Origin: Cycas panzhihuaensis
Lineage: Eukaryota; Cycadophyta
Direction of reading: 5' to 3'
Assembly (NCBI GenBank): GCA_023213395.1
Contig: CM041465.1
Location: forward strand, 53,079,741-53,143,740
Length of the DNA: 64,000 nt
Part shown: positions 11,350 through 22,254 of the stretch, in pieces
Layout of the letters: each line of letters opens with the position of its first letter
How positions within the stretch are numbered: the stretch's first letter is position 1
Notes under the pieces: model-generated
Told to the model about the DNA's origin: nothing
The model's input: only the letters and a program-made list of their open reading frames with translations
The model's database searches: none
Translations under genes and position numbers: made by a program

Positions 11350-11730
11350 ATCGTACAAAATTGAAAAAAGTTTGGGGCAAGTAGAGCTAAGAAAAGAAAC
11401 ATATGGAACATTATGCCCAAATTTTTAAAAATGAAAGGCAAGAAGAATTTTGTTATTCCTTGTTTCCATTGTCCCTTATAGGACAAGCCTTCTCATGGTA
11501 TACTGCTCATGGTCACAAATTTAAATCTTAGGATGAATTAAGCAGAATTTTTTTGGTGAGATTTTATAATCAAGGAAAAAAATTGCCTATATTTTAGAAT
11601 GGTGATAATCTTAAATTTCATATAGAGAAATGTGTGAAAAACTGGGTAAAATATTAGATTCTAAATAATGAATGAGTATAATGAGGGCACAAACCTTTGA
11701 AGGAATCTTGGCCATATGGTATAGGCATTG
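11350..11730 (+). pseudogene. Element B gag-like module between protease and RT
   Basis: Between protease and polymerase there is a second gag-like segment: a SLIGQAFSWYTAHG stretch (about 11475), then DELSRIFLVRFYNQG (about 11530), then FHIEKCVKNW (about 11617). The pattern of a hydrophobic helix, a WY pair and an F-x-x-RF helix is that of a retrotransposon gag core. Element F has the counterpart at 40946-41340 on the minus strand, so it is ancestral to the family and not a chance insertion in B. Its role is unknown. Confidence 0.55.
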
Positions 11731-12120
11731 TGGAAAGGCACAATTGGTGGATTAGGACTTGCTTACCAAATAGTTTTGTAAAATTTCATATACTAGAGCA
11801 ACAATCAACAAATTCAAGAAATTCTAACTACTTTTAGAATTAAAATAATAGAGGCTAATTGAAATTTTATTAAATGAATATTATAGGATCAAATTGTGAG
11901 GAAGATCTAGGAAATATTTATAAATTTCTAACAGATTACTACATTGTTGAATATAGGAATTGAGCCATTGATTGAACGCTAACATACATATTAAATAAAG
12001 ATGGCAAAGCGGTGCAAAGTGAGCAATGGAAGTTGTGACAAATAAATCTTGGCACAGAAGAGCAATCCCAGATAATCTTTATGGGAGATTACTAGGATGC
12101 AGAAACAATCCAACAAGCCA
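11731..12120 (+). other. Element B linker before RT
   Basis: Degenerate linker, alignable with 37200-37555 (minus) in element F through short matches such as TINKFKKF. It ends in the acidic stretch before the polymerase. No domain recognised. Confidence 0.5.
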
Positions 12121-13215
12121 TGACATTATTTTTGGACTATAAGGATGTCTTCGCCTGGTCCTATCAAGACTTGAAAGGCATATCACCCAAACTGGGAGAA
12201 CATAGGATCGAGTTGATTGAGGATGCAAAACCTGTTCAACAATGCCCCTATCATATGAATCCTAAGTACAAAGAAAAGGTGAAAGCATAATTGGATAAAC
12301 TATTGGAAGTCAACTAAAGATTTGAAGTAAAAAACAATGAATGAGTAAGTTCGGTCGTGGTAGTGCCAAAGAAGAACGGAAAGCTCCGGGTCTGTGTAGA
12401 CTATAGAGCTTTGAATAAAGCAACAAAGAAATATCCATTTTCAGTTATGTTCACTAAAAGACATCCTTGAAAAGGTGGAAGGACATGAGGCATATTTCTT
12501 CACAAATGGATTTAGTAGGTTTAATCAAGCCAGAATTGCTCCATAGGACCACCTAAAGATGACTTTTGTCACCGAGTGGGGAACTTATGCATACAAAATT
12601 ATGCCTTTTGTGCTCACAAATGCACTAGTCAATTTTCAGAGGATAATTCTAAATATGTTTCGATAGACAATTGGCAAATCAATTAAAGTGTTCCTGGATG
12701 ATTGGACGGTCTATACACTGTTGAAAGACTATCTTGAAAATTTGTGATTAATGCTTGAAACATGTAGAAGGAGTACATTATGTCTGAACCCAACTAAATG
12801 CACATTCTTGGTACAGTTTAGATCTTTATTGGGACATGTAGTAATGAAATAAGGGTTGCAAACAAATCCTAATAAAATGGCAATAATCTTGAATTTTCCC
12901 ATATCAAATATGACAAAGAAAGTAAAAGGCTTTCTAGGCATGGTTGGATTTTACAGAAAGTTTATTAAAGAGTATGCCTAGATAGCTAATTCCCTGGAGA
13001 CCCTGCTAAAGAAAAAAATAATGTGGCAATGGGAATTATGACAACAATTGGCATTTGATTTATTAAAAAAGAAGATTGTAGGAGCACCTATTCTGAGATT
13101 TCCAGATTGGGATCGACCTTTTCATATGTATGTAGATGTTTCATTAATGGCTATTAGATGTGTATTGGCTTAGCCTAGCCTGATGATGGCAATATAGGAT
13201 TTCTCATCTACTTTT
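12121..13215 (+). pseudogene. Element B reverse transcriptase
   Basis: The start motif DYKDVFAWSYQDLKGI (about 12135) and IELIEDAKPVQQ are followed by VVVPKKNGKLRVCVDYRALNKAT (split here as VVVPKKNGK and CVDYRALNK, about 12357-12425). The catalytic box VFLDDW lies at about 12688, then LCLNPTKCTF, LLGHVV and GFLGMVGFYRKF at about 12930. These are the standard Ty3 palm and thumb motifs. The palm between 12440 and 12660 needs several frame changes, so the gene is dead. Confidence 0.85.
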
Positions 13216-13568
13216 CCAATCATAAGTTAACACTAGCATAGTAGAACTATTCAGTAATTGAACATGAAGGCTTAGGCATGGTTTATGCCTTGCAGAAGTT
13301 TAGATACTATTTGTTAACTGATTATTTCATCTATTTTGTAGACCATCAGGCCTTACGATACTTGATAAATAAGATGATCTTACAAAGTAGGATCAATAGA
13401 TGGCTAATGTTGTTCCAAGAATTCAATTTTAGGATCATTGACCAAAAAGGGGATAAATACATAGTGCCTAATGTGCTATCACGAGAGGTAGATGGAGAAC
13501 CTCCCACTGGAGTACATGATGATTCTCCTAATGCTGAACTATTTTCTATAGAAGTAGTGCCAAAGTAG
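13216..13568 (+). pseudogene. Element B RNase H
   Basis: The open frame 13278-13568 has a YALQKFRYYLL helix, the FVDHQALRYL strand and ends with NVLSREVDGEPP, the equivalent of the ADALSR motif. It is the gypsy-type RNase H that trims the RNA template. The first catalytic Asp region lies upstream near 13130, out of frame. Confidence 0.8.
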
Positions 13569-14325
13569 TACGTAGGGATTGTAGAATATTTGGCCACAGA
13601 ATAAACACCCAAGGGACTAGAACAAGTGGAGAGATAAAGTTTCATTTAGAGGACCTTTCCATTTCAATTGATACGAGAAATATTATACAAATTAAGCCTG
13701 AATGGTGTATTAAGATGATGCCTATTAGAAACTATGAAGTGCAAGCAGTATTGTGGGAAGCTCACAAGGAAGTGACAACTAAGCATCAAGGTGTGGAATC
13801 CACAACATATAAGATTTTTTTAGTAGGCCTTTGGTGGCCAACATTGTTTAAAGATATTGACAAGTGAATTCATAACTGCGATATTTATTAGTACGTGGGA
13901 AAACCTAGTAAGCATCACTTCAAGCCTCTTCATCTGATTCTGGCACAAGTGCCGTTTGAAAAGTGGTGTTTGGATTTCATCAGACCAATCAATCCCTTGA
14001 CAAATGAACCAATGTGAGATATATATTAGTGGCCATAGAGTTTTTAACAAAGTGAACAGAAGCTTGACCTCTTAGAAGTGCGAGGCCAGGCATACGACAA
14101 GATTTCTGTATGAAATTATTATTATTCGTTTTGGTTGTCCTTTAGAGTTAGTGTCAGATCAAGGTAGCAATTTTTTGAATAGCACTATAAAACATGTTAC
14201 TAACGAGTTTAAGATCTAGCACTAATAATCTTCTCCTTATTATCCTAGAGTTAATGGTTAGGTTAAAAGTACTAACAAAATTTTGAAATTAGCTTTGTCA
14301 AAGATCTACAGTGGGGGAAGGACTG
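13569..14325 (+). pseudogene. Element B integrase, N-terminal and catalytic part
   Basis: A zinc-binding segment is recognisable at about 13745-13900 (histidine pair near EAHKE and TKHQG, then a degraded CDIY). The catalytic core includes a VSDQGSNF strand with the second Asp (about 14151) and SSPYYPRVNG (about 14231). The Glu is not preserved: the GQVES-like stretch reads G*VKS. The region breaks at 14325 where element C entered and resumes at 30415. Confidence 0.78.
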
Positions 14326-16849
14326 TGTTTCCTAGCTATTGGGAATGGACTTGCGACACATCGACACAGGTTTGTGCAGGTATATGCCTTTACTTTGCTT
14401 ACTTATGATCGCCGCAGTAATTGGGAATGGTTTGATTGACATGTGCCCGCCCATATGCACTGTTTGATTGCTTGTTCATTATGCATGTACTAACGGCACC
14501 TTTTAGCCTATGACGACTCACAATGGGGCATTCATCGGAATCGACACCCGTATGGCGTACAACCACCCACGACGTCTCCATGGTCTTCGGGATGCTTTTG
14601 CCACCTGTTTATGCGTGTTACCGCGTCGCTTATGTTGCAAACCCTTTCTAAGCCCTGGTTTAACCCTTAGTTAGGTCTTTTTGCCGCTTGAGTACATGCC
14701 CATGACCTAAAAGCTCTTGACTAATGTATTTTGAGTTTAACTTATGATTTTACCTTAAAGACCGATTTCTTACTTTAATTTTCTGCTTTTTGGGTTTGAT
14801 TCGTCATGATAAACTAAGCTGCATCATGGAGTTCTTGGCGATGCTTAAGTTTGCCGCACGATCGCTTAAAATTTAAAAGAAACACGCGATGCCGCGATTT
14901 TTATGAATCGGATGGCTAATCTGCTGGAGGCGCCCGAGGCTCTAACGTTGGGCGCTTGCCCCAGCGTTAAACGCCTCAAGACATAATAACGCTTTTTTCA
15001 CTCATTTGCCTCATGATTGAATGAATTTTTCTACTCTCTACTTCACTCTCCTCTCAAGTTTTCTTCACAAAAGACAAGACAAACAAACAAGAACAAGAGA
15101 CACTTTTCAACAGCTGTGGGACGGAGGCACCAAGGGCTGCTATTCTTTGGAGATACAGGCCATTCTTTGCCCCCCTCAGACTCCAATACAAGCACTCTTC
15201 CTCCTCACACATATTGAAGGCCTCCAAGAGGATTTTGCACCAAGAAAACCATTGCAAGGAACCATTTCCATCTCACTTTCTTGCATGAGGCTCCACCACT
15301 CCTCTCTCTTGCAAGGGACATGCTACATTGCTTCATAGGCATCTCTTGGACCGCTGCTCCAAGTTGCCAAGTGCTCACATGCACTCCTCCTTCATCATTT
15401 GAGGTATTTGGTGTCATTTCTTTGGTGCTTTTGCTTGTTTTTTTGTATTATTTCACTTGCAACTCTTTGCTTCCTTTTATGTATGCACTTTCTTGGTTTC
15501 TCCTTAGCCGGTTGATGCAAGGAACCATAGTATTTGTGGCTTATTAGAGTGTCACCCGAGGATAGGCTTAGTTTCCCATTCTTTTCTTCCACTCACCCTT
15601 CTTCTCCCATCCTTCTTTTCGCCATTTCTTGGGCAAACCTAGATAAAGGGTTACACGAGGGTTTGAGGGAGATTAGGCGGGTTCCGCCCCCATTGCCGCC
15701 CCTACTCCCAAGGGTTCCGTCCCTTTTCCTCTCCCCCTTTATTTTCCGCTTTTGCTTAAGAAGTAGGGCTAGAGAGGCTTCAGAGAATCGGTTGAGTGTT
15801 TACCTTGGCATATGCTACCCGTTGCTCCATGATCTTTTGTCGCATGCTAGCATCGCTTTCCCTTACATCCTGTGGAGACCTCTCGTGGGTGAGTTAGCCA
15901 TCCCGAGGCTATACTCAACCCCATTTGGGGTGCGTTTGTGGTATGTGACCTTAGCATGCTTATCGTGTGACTTTGCTTCTTTTATTGCATGTTAGCATTT
16001 AGCCATATCTTTTAACCTAGTTCGCTTTACTTGCAACATATATACATATATCTTGGCATCTCGTAGCCTCTCTTTCGAGAGGAAGGTATTCCGCTTATTT
16101 GCTCATAGAGCATTCGGGATTTAGGACGATAAGGTCGACCCATTGCCGCCGACACTTGCTTGGTATGTTTTTCCCTTTGTGTATGCCGCTTCGAGCTTTA
16201 TTTTCCGTCATTTCGCTTTAGTTAGTGCTTATTTGCTTTGGGAGGTAAGTGATCCCCATCACCGCTTGCAACCGACGTCGCATACGAGGAGGACGACGGA
16301 GGAAGCGCAACTGTGATTTGACACACTGCGTCAAACCTCAACCGCCGGATCCGTATTCTCCTCACCCTTCATACTCCTTTTTCTCGCTCTTATGTTTCTT
16401 TACGCTTGCTTTGGTAGTTAGAGAAATATAAGGAAAAGGAAAAGAAATAACTATTTATTTTGTACTTGCTTTTTGCTCTACATTTGCTTTACGTGCGCTT
16501 TCTTTGCTACACCGCACACTATAGTGTCTCGAGATTCTTTGACCGATCCCCTTTAGCCGCTTCTTGCACATATCTTACCTACGACACATTTGGTTGGTTA
16601 CCCTTCGCCGCTTTCTCATTGCCTTGAGAAGTAGCGTATGAAGTTTCCTTTTCCCCTTCCCGCCATCCAAGGGTAGGAGGGTCTCGCCAGCACGGCCACT
16701 GAAGCAACCAGCACCTTGCAGTCTGCACTCAAGGCCTCCCACAAGACGGACGTCCCACGAGGTATGATCCTCGTTCTTTAGCCTATTAGCCCGTGGTTTT
16801 GTGTCCTTCCCGCTAGGCGCTGGATCATTGCCCCTGGAGAGCGTTTCCA
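14326..16849 (+). repeat. Element C 5' LTR
   Basis: It begins tgtttcctagctattggg and ends gcgtttcca. It matches 27910-30409 over its length, with many small indels concentrated in GC-rich places. Short open frames inside it (for example 15017-15995) occur in both LTRs without protein-like features and are not genes. TATA-like strings (catatatacatatat, about 16038) are present. E and D carry related LTRs. Confidence 0.93.
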
Positions 16850-16867
16850 TGGCGACCATTACTGGAC
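16850..16867 (+). other. Element C primer binding site (tRNA-Arg-like)
   Basis: The sequence tggcgaccattactggac follows the LTR directly. It resembles the tggcgactctgctgggg type site used by many Tat-lineage elements, complementary to a tRNA-Arg 3' end, with several changes. D has a similar sequence at the same place. Confidence 0.6.
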
Positions 16868-17103
16868 CGCCAATAAGGGAGCTAGATCCGCTTCCTTCGT
16901 GTTGGTGCTCTTGCCTTTAGGTAGGCTCGCATTTTGTGTTTTGAGTTGGGCAACCCCAACGGGTTTGCGCGGCTTTCCTTCCTTTCCTTTTCGCTTTTCT
17001 AACAACGCCGCGGAGGCGTTGCATGCGACGCTTCGCGCCATGGGTTTGCCGTTGTTAGAAGACCAATCGTCGCTTTCATTCCATCGTCGAGCCCTGCTTC
17101 TGA
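16868..17103 (+). other. Element C leader
   Basis: Short leader between primer site and gag, alignable with 53595-53848 of D. No coding sequence is supported. Confidence 0.6.
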
Positions 17104-19473
17104 ATGGAAGGTTACCCGTCCGATTGGGCTCATTATGCCATGACTTCGAACTCACGAGTTCCCTTCGTCTGCTCCTAATCCACCCGTGAGGGCGAGGATT
17201 CCATCTATTACCCCGATGACCATTTCCACCTCAAGATTTTGAGCCTTCCACTCATGCGTGGAAGATCCGGCCACTCATGAGACCCGCCACCCCACCGGGC
17301 GAGCCTTACGAGGAGCCACTGAGGTCCCCTACTCGAAGTCCCTTCGACCTCATATGGCTATGAGGATACCCCTCCGCCGACGCGGCCGAGGCGCTGCGAG
17401 TACTTTCGAGCGCCGCCGCCAACCGCCTCTAGATGGTTAACTGAGATGCTACGCAACGTGGCGCCTTCCTCATCCATGCCCACGCCATCTACGACGATTG
17501 ATACGTCGCCACAAGACACACGTCCTATGCCGTGTCTACCCCGGCTCCTAAGGCGAGTGTTGCGCTTGCCATTCCTAGTCGTGGTCCCACTTCCTCGGGA
17601 CCCGCGCGCGCCGCATCTTTCCCTCAACTCGGGGTTAGTATGCCTTGCTCAAACCAAACGCACGTGCCACCGCCGAACGTGGCGCACGCGTTCCCTAGTA
17701 GGCCTCGAGGCTCGCTAGCGCCCGCCACCATGTAGGACCCACTCCCACGTCGTCCGTAACCCGGTTGGTGGTCCTTCTCTTACGTGCCCCCTGTGCTACA
17801 CGTCACAACCTTGGGAGCAGGGCAAGGGAAACCACCTCCCTGTTTATGGAGTGGACCCGTTGCACCCATATGGGGTCGCGCCACCTACGGTGGCCCATAT
17901 GGGCAAACCCGGCCCCTCACCCCTGCTTCCGACGCCCAACGACTCCTGCCGTCGGCCAAGACAAGGGAGCGCGCCTCCTTTCCGTAACATCTACCCGCAC
18001 CCCCTTCCCACAAGGGTGTTTCTCAAGGAGGGATGGGACCGACACCCCATCCGCTCTTTCGACTGCCGATCCTTTAGCCTGTGCAAGGACACGCCCTTTC
18101 GTGGACTATAGGTCGACGCCCGTCCGCTGAGGCGTTGAGGACTAACTTGCCGCCTCACCCTCCTCAAGTCCCCAAATTTGATGGGACTTCGTCAGACCCA
18201 ACCGAGCATGTGCGCCTTTTCCATGGCGTGCATTGACTATTGGGCCCACGACCACATCTTGATGAAGCTCTTCCCGCGATCCTTGCAGGCGACGCCTCAA
18301 GTGGTTCTACCGCCTTCCCGCCCATTCGATCTCCTCATTCCAAAGCCTAGTGGACGAGTTCGTCAACTATTTTGACGTAGCGCGCCCATTCGAGAGCGGA
18401 ATGAAGGCGCTTTTGTCGCTCAAACAAGGTCACGATGAGATGAACCGTGACTTTGTGCGACGCTTTCACGACCTCCTTCACTCCACCAAGGCCACATTGC
18501 TTGAGGAGTTGAAGAGGGATCTCTTTGTCAATGCACTCCGCCCCGAGGTGCATGTGGAAGTCCTCAAGATGGGGGCAACCACATGCGACTCGCCATCACG
18601 AGGTGTTTAGCTTTGAGGCTATTGAGATCCGTGCAGACTCAAGAAACCTCCTAGGCCCTCGCAGTCAGCGAGGCGCCTCCTCCAACAAGGAGACTAAACC
18701 TTCGCAGCCTTACTAGGACCACCTCTCATCCGACCGAGAGGACCCTAGATCCGCTTACTTCCGCCATCCGCTGCTTGAGTGCACGATGAAGGAGTTAAAA
18801 CTCCAACCTCCTTCATCACCTACCCCTCATAGACCCGCCCACAGACTTCCCAGGCAAGACCCCCCAAAGGGGCAACACCCAACCTTCTCAAGCAAGGAGG
18901 ATCGATCCTCCCTTGAGAAGAGGTGGTGTTCTATCCACGGGAGTGCTTCCATGACGACGCGCGTTGCCGGGCCCAGCACCCACGCGATGCTCCGCCACGC
19001 GACTCGTCCCCTAGCGAACGCCGAGGCCCAACCTCGACCAAATTTATCTAGAGACCCGTTCCCAAGCATGGGGAACGGGTCAAATGTTCAAAGAAAGGAA
19101 CAACCGAACCGGACAAGTCTCCCGATCCCCGCCCTTTGCGTGGTAGAGGGAAGGGTGTGCGCCGGCCGCTTCCCTTCGCGGCCTCCCGACCGTCAAGGCC
19201 CATCACCTTCGCGGTCCGTAACAAGGGAAAGAAGGTGATCCGGATGCTTGAGACCACCCTCTCACGCTGCTAACCCGGCCTCAAGCCGCCAAGGAGGCAA
19301 CGGTGCCTCCGCCTACTGCAACTTGATCCCCTCCGAGACCACTCCCCAGATTCCCCGCACTTCCCAAGACTATTCCTGCACCTCGGGCGATTCGACTTTA
19401 GAGAGCCCTTACCCAACCCATGTGAGGGGTAAGCCCTTTCCGTAGTCAAGAGCTTCTCACGCTGGTCACCGGG
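17104..19473 (+). pseudogene. Element C gag (multiple frameshifts)
   Basis: The ATG at 17104 opens the MEGYP start shared with D. A proline- and serine-rich N-terminal half follows to about 18100. The gag core is at about 18130-18610 (FDGTSSDPTEHV near 18178, then the FVNYFDVARPFESG and MNRDFVRRFHDLL helices at 18355-18480). A basic, Arg-rich tail with a WCSIHG...CR segment lies at about 18925. Compared with D, the frame is broken by at least half a dozen short indels but few stop substitutions. Confidence 0.82.
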
Positions 19474-20005
19474 ATGTCCATCATGGACGTCTTGAGAAGT
19501 TGCCCGGAGCGAGCGCTTCTCCTAGAAGCTCTTGGATCGAACGATGCGTCCGTGCATGCCTTGGGTACGACTCCAAGTGGCGAACCCACTATTTCTTTCG
19601 ACCCTAGAGATCTTCCCCGCCCAGTGGAAGGGAGCGCCAATGGAACTTCCCTTTCACTATCACGATAGATACTCCCGATTGCACGCTATAAGAACTGCTG
19701 CTGACAAGCGGTTCTTAACGCCATGCCCCTTGCGCTGCTATGCAAGAGCTTGGCGCTTCCGCCTGGAACCCGCTCCATGGCGCTGTCTATGACTTGCATC
19801 GAAGACTCCTTTGGGATCTCCTCGATACCCCTTACCCTCGAGGATAAGACGGCGTTCTCGACATTGTCGTCCTCGATGTTGATGTCGATTACAACCCGCT
19901 CTTGGGTCGACCATGGCTTGACCAAATGGGAGCCGTGTGTTCCACCGTTGGGGCAACTCAAATTTGTCCATAATGGACAAATGAAAGTTGTCCTCTCATG
20001 AGCGA
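19474..20005 (+). pseudogene. Element C protease (active site damaged)
   Basis: The frame starting MSIMDVLRSC matches the protease frame of D. The active-site DNGSS seen in D is replaced here by a frameshifted stretch near 19690-19715, so the catalytic Asp is lost. The rest (IPLTLEDKT, about 19825; GRPWLD equivalent, about 19905; QLKFVHNGQMKVV, about 19960) is clear. Confidence 0.8.
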
Positions 20006-20700
20006 TCGCCGCCAAACCTGTTAGGATTCCCGCCAGTGCAGCCATAGCTATACGAAGGGAGAACGCCCTTCCGACTACGTCTCGGCTTGCTCTATCTAAT
20101 CCCCGATTCCTCCTCCCGAGAAGAAGGCCCCAGACCTTCTTCTCCCGCATTGACGCTGCTTCTCCTATCGGCTTCGGCTTATGGGTATCTCGCCGTGCTT
20201 GACGACGACGACGGGTCCCATGGGGAGGAAGAGGACCTTCCTCACCCTTTCGCTCCTCCGCCGCTTGTGTAGGACACCTATCCAGTCCTAGAGTTACTCC
20301 TATGACCCCTTTTGTGGTTGAGCCGGGTTACTTTCACGGTCGCATGACATTGCGCATGTCGGCTCGTGCATTCCTTTTTCCATCCCATCACCCCGTAGGA
20401 GATGATGTTGAGAGTCTTCCTCTAGCTTTTACGAGGAACCTCTCCTCACCCCCTCGCCTTCTCTCGCGGATGACCAGCGCCTGTGGCATACCGGCCCCTA
20501 TCGCCTCCCGCCATCCGTCACCTCGCCCATTCAAGTCAAGTCCTCGATGGGGTGGACTACTCAAGATGACGAGGCCTTGTTGGAACACTTACCGGTTCCA
20601 TGCCAAGTCCGCCTCCCGGTCACCACAAGCTTGGCCACCGGAAGGTCTTGGCTATTGGGTCCCTTTAGCCGACCCAATCCTCTCTCCCGCTTCCTCCCTT
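20006..20700 (+). other. Element C protease-RT linker
   Basis: Linker of about 700 bp, homologous to 56842-57530 in D, proline- and serine-rich where it can be read. No recognised domain; broken by several indels. Confidence 0.5.
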
Positions 20701-21740
20701 CCTGCTGATCTTGCCCCTCCACTTCGAGGAGGGAATGCCATGTGCATGGGGGCAACCCAGACATAGTCCTTGCCCCTGTAGGGTCATCAAGGTAGGAGCG
20801 GAGTGTACCGACGAGGTGAGGGAGTATACCCTCTGCTCCGGAATTCCGCGATGTGTTCGCATGGGAATACTCGGACATGAAGGGCATCGACCCTCCATCG
20901 CCACGCACAACCCACGACCTTCCCCGACGCCGCCCGCACGTCGAGGCGTCCCCTTCACCCAAAACTTTCGGCTACCGTTAAGATGGAGATCGAGAAGCTT
21001 TTGGATGCGGACTCATTTCTTCTATCGACTACCCGAAGTGGGTGTCCAACATCGTCCCCGTTGCCAAGAAGAACGGGTCCATTCGCATTTGTGTCGACTT
21101 TCGCGACATAAAAACGCTTGTCCTAAGGACAACTTCCTCTTCCCTTCATCGATCAAATCATCGATCGCACTAGGGTTTGAAGTTATGTCCTTGATGGATG
21201 GCTTCTCGGCTACAACCAGATCCAAATCTCTCCCGAAGACCGCCACAAGACGGCCTTCACCACGCCATGGGGTGTCTTTGCCTACAAGGCAATGCCCTTT
21301 GGTCTTAAAAATGCCAGGGCCACCTATCAAAGGGCCATGCATTTCATCTTCCATGACCTCATCAACAACACGTTGGAGGTCTTCATGGACGACATGATGG
21401 GTCTCTCTCGTGCGGGGCCCATCATCCCTCCGACTCTTGCGCAATCTTCGCGAGATGCCGCAAGTACCATGTTAGTCTAAACCCGCTTAAGTGCGTGTTT
21501 GCTGCTACTGTGCAAGCTCCTCGGTTTCCTTGTGTCTCAGCAAGGAATCCAGATCGACCCAGATAAGGTCAAGGCGATCCTTGACATGCCGCCTCCTAGG
21601 ACCCAACGACAAATCAAGTCGTTCCTAGGTAGGCTTGGTTTCTTGAGGCGTTTTTTGGCGGACTTCGCCATAAACGCCAAGCCTCTTACAAACCTATTGA
21701 AGAAAGGAGCCCCTTTGTATGGTCGGATAAGGCCCAAAAG
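20701..21740 (+). pseudogene. Element C reverse transcriptase
   Basis: Frames shift several times, but the polymerase is clear. PKWVSNIVPVAKKNG and ICVDFRDI lie at about 21036-21110, the MDGFSGYNQI equivalent at about 21195, and FGLKNARATYQRAM at about 21298. The catalytic box EVFMDDMMG is at about 21378, GFLVSQQGIQIDP at about 21525, and the thumb with IKSFLGRLGFLRRF at about 21615. The Met before DD (FMDD) is a usual Tat variant of the Tyr-x-Asp-Asp box. Confidence 0.87.
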
Positions 21741-22254
21741 TCTTCGTGGGGCTCAAGGAAGCACCTGCTTCCGCCCCTACGCTGGCGCCTCGCTCGATAG
21801 ACCTTTCATCCTCTATACATCTAAGAATCGATGAGTCCTCAGGCGCAATGCTCGCGACAGAGGATGATTCGAACCGAAGGGCCATTTATTTCATCACCGC
21901 ACTCGTTGCACCGAGTCAAACTGTCCTCCCGCCGAAAAGGAATGTCTCTCCTTGGTCCACGCAACCAAGAAGTTTCGACATTACCTGCTTGGTAATACCA
22001 CCAAGGTGATCGTCCAGTCCGATCCCTTGCGTTATTTGCTCACCCGGTCGGATTTGACGGTAGGGCGGACGTTGGGTACCCCGCTTCAAGAATTCGACTT
22101 GCATTGTTAATGTGAAGTCGATGAAGGGAATGGTTGTTGCCGAGCAATTAAGCCGACTGCTCCCAACGCGCGGCATCCCTGATGACGATTCCTTCCCGAC
22201 GAGTCTATTATGACCGTCCGGAGGCCTTTCTCACCCGCCGCCGATAGCGAGTGA
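21741..22254 (+). pseudogene. Element C gypsy-type RNase H
   Basis: The usual RNase H follows the polymerase directly: ATKKFRHYLLG-like (about 21965), then VQSDPLRYLLTR (about 22013), then the damaged end at about 22140 (VVAEQLSRL-like). Frameshifts are frequent. There is no room for a second RNase H between this domain and integrase; that one lies downstream at 27159. Confidence 0.75.

Larger units (their letters stand above)
8929..14325 (+). mobile_element. Element B, 5' part: old Tat-like Ty3 element
   Basis: Degenerate gag, protease, reverse transcriptase, RNase H and the first two thirds of integrase, all on the plus strand, AT-rich and full of stops. The order and motifs (VDGG protease, FAWSYQDLKGI before the polymerase, VFLDD box) fit the Tat side of Ty3/gypsy. 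The rest of the integrase lies at 30415-30905, because element C inserted here. Both sides of the insertion carry the duplicated target gactg (14321-14325 and 30410-30414). The same family recurs in reverse orientation as element F. Confidence 0.85.

Noticed and set aside
15017-15995. Several open frames inside the LTR of C, repeated at 28589-29156
   Set aside because: They occur at matching places because the LTR is duplicated, differ by frameshifts, and show no protein-like motif.
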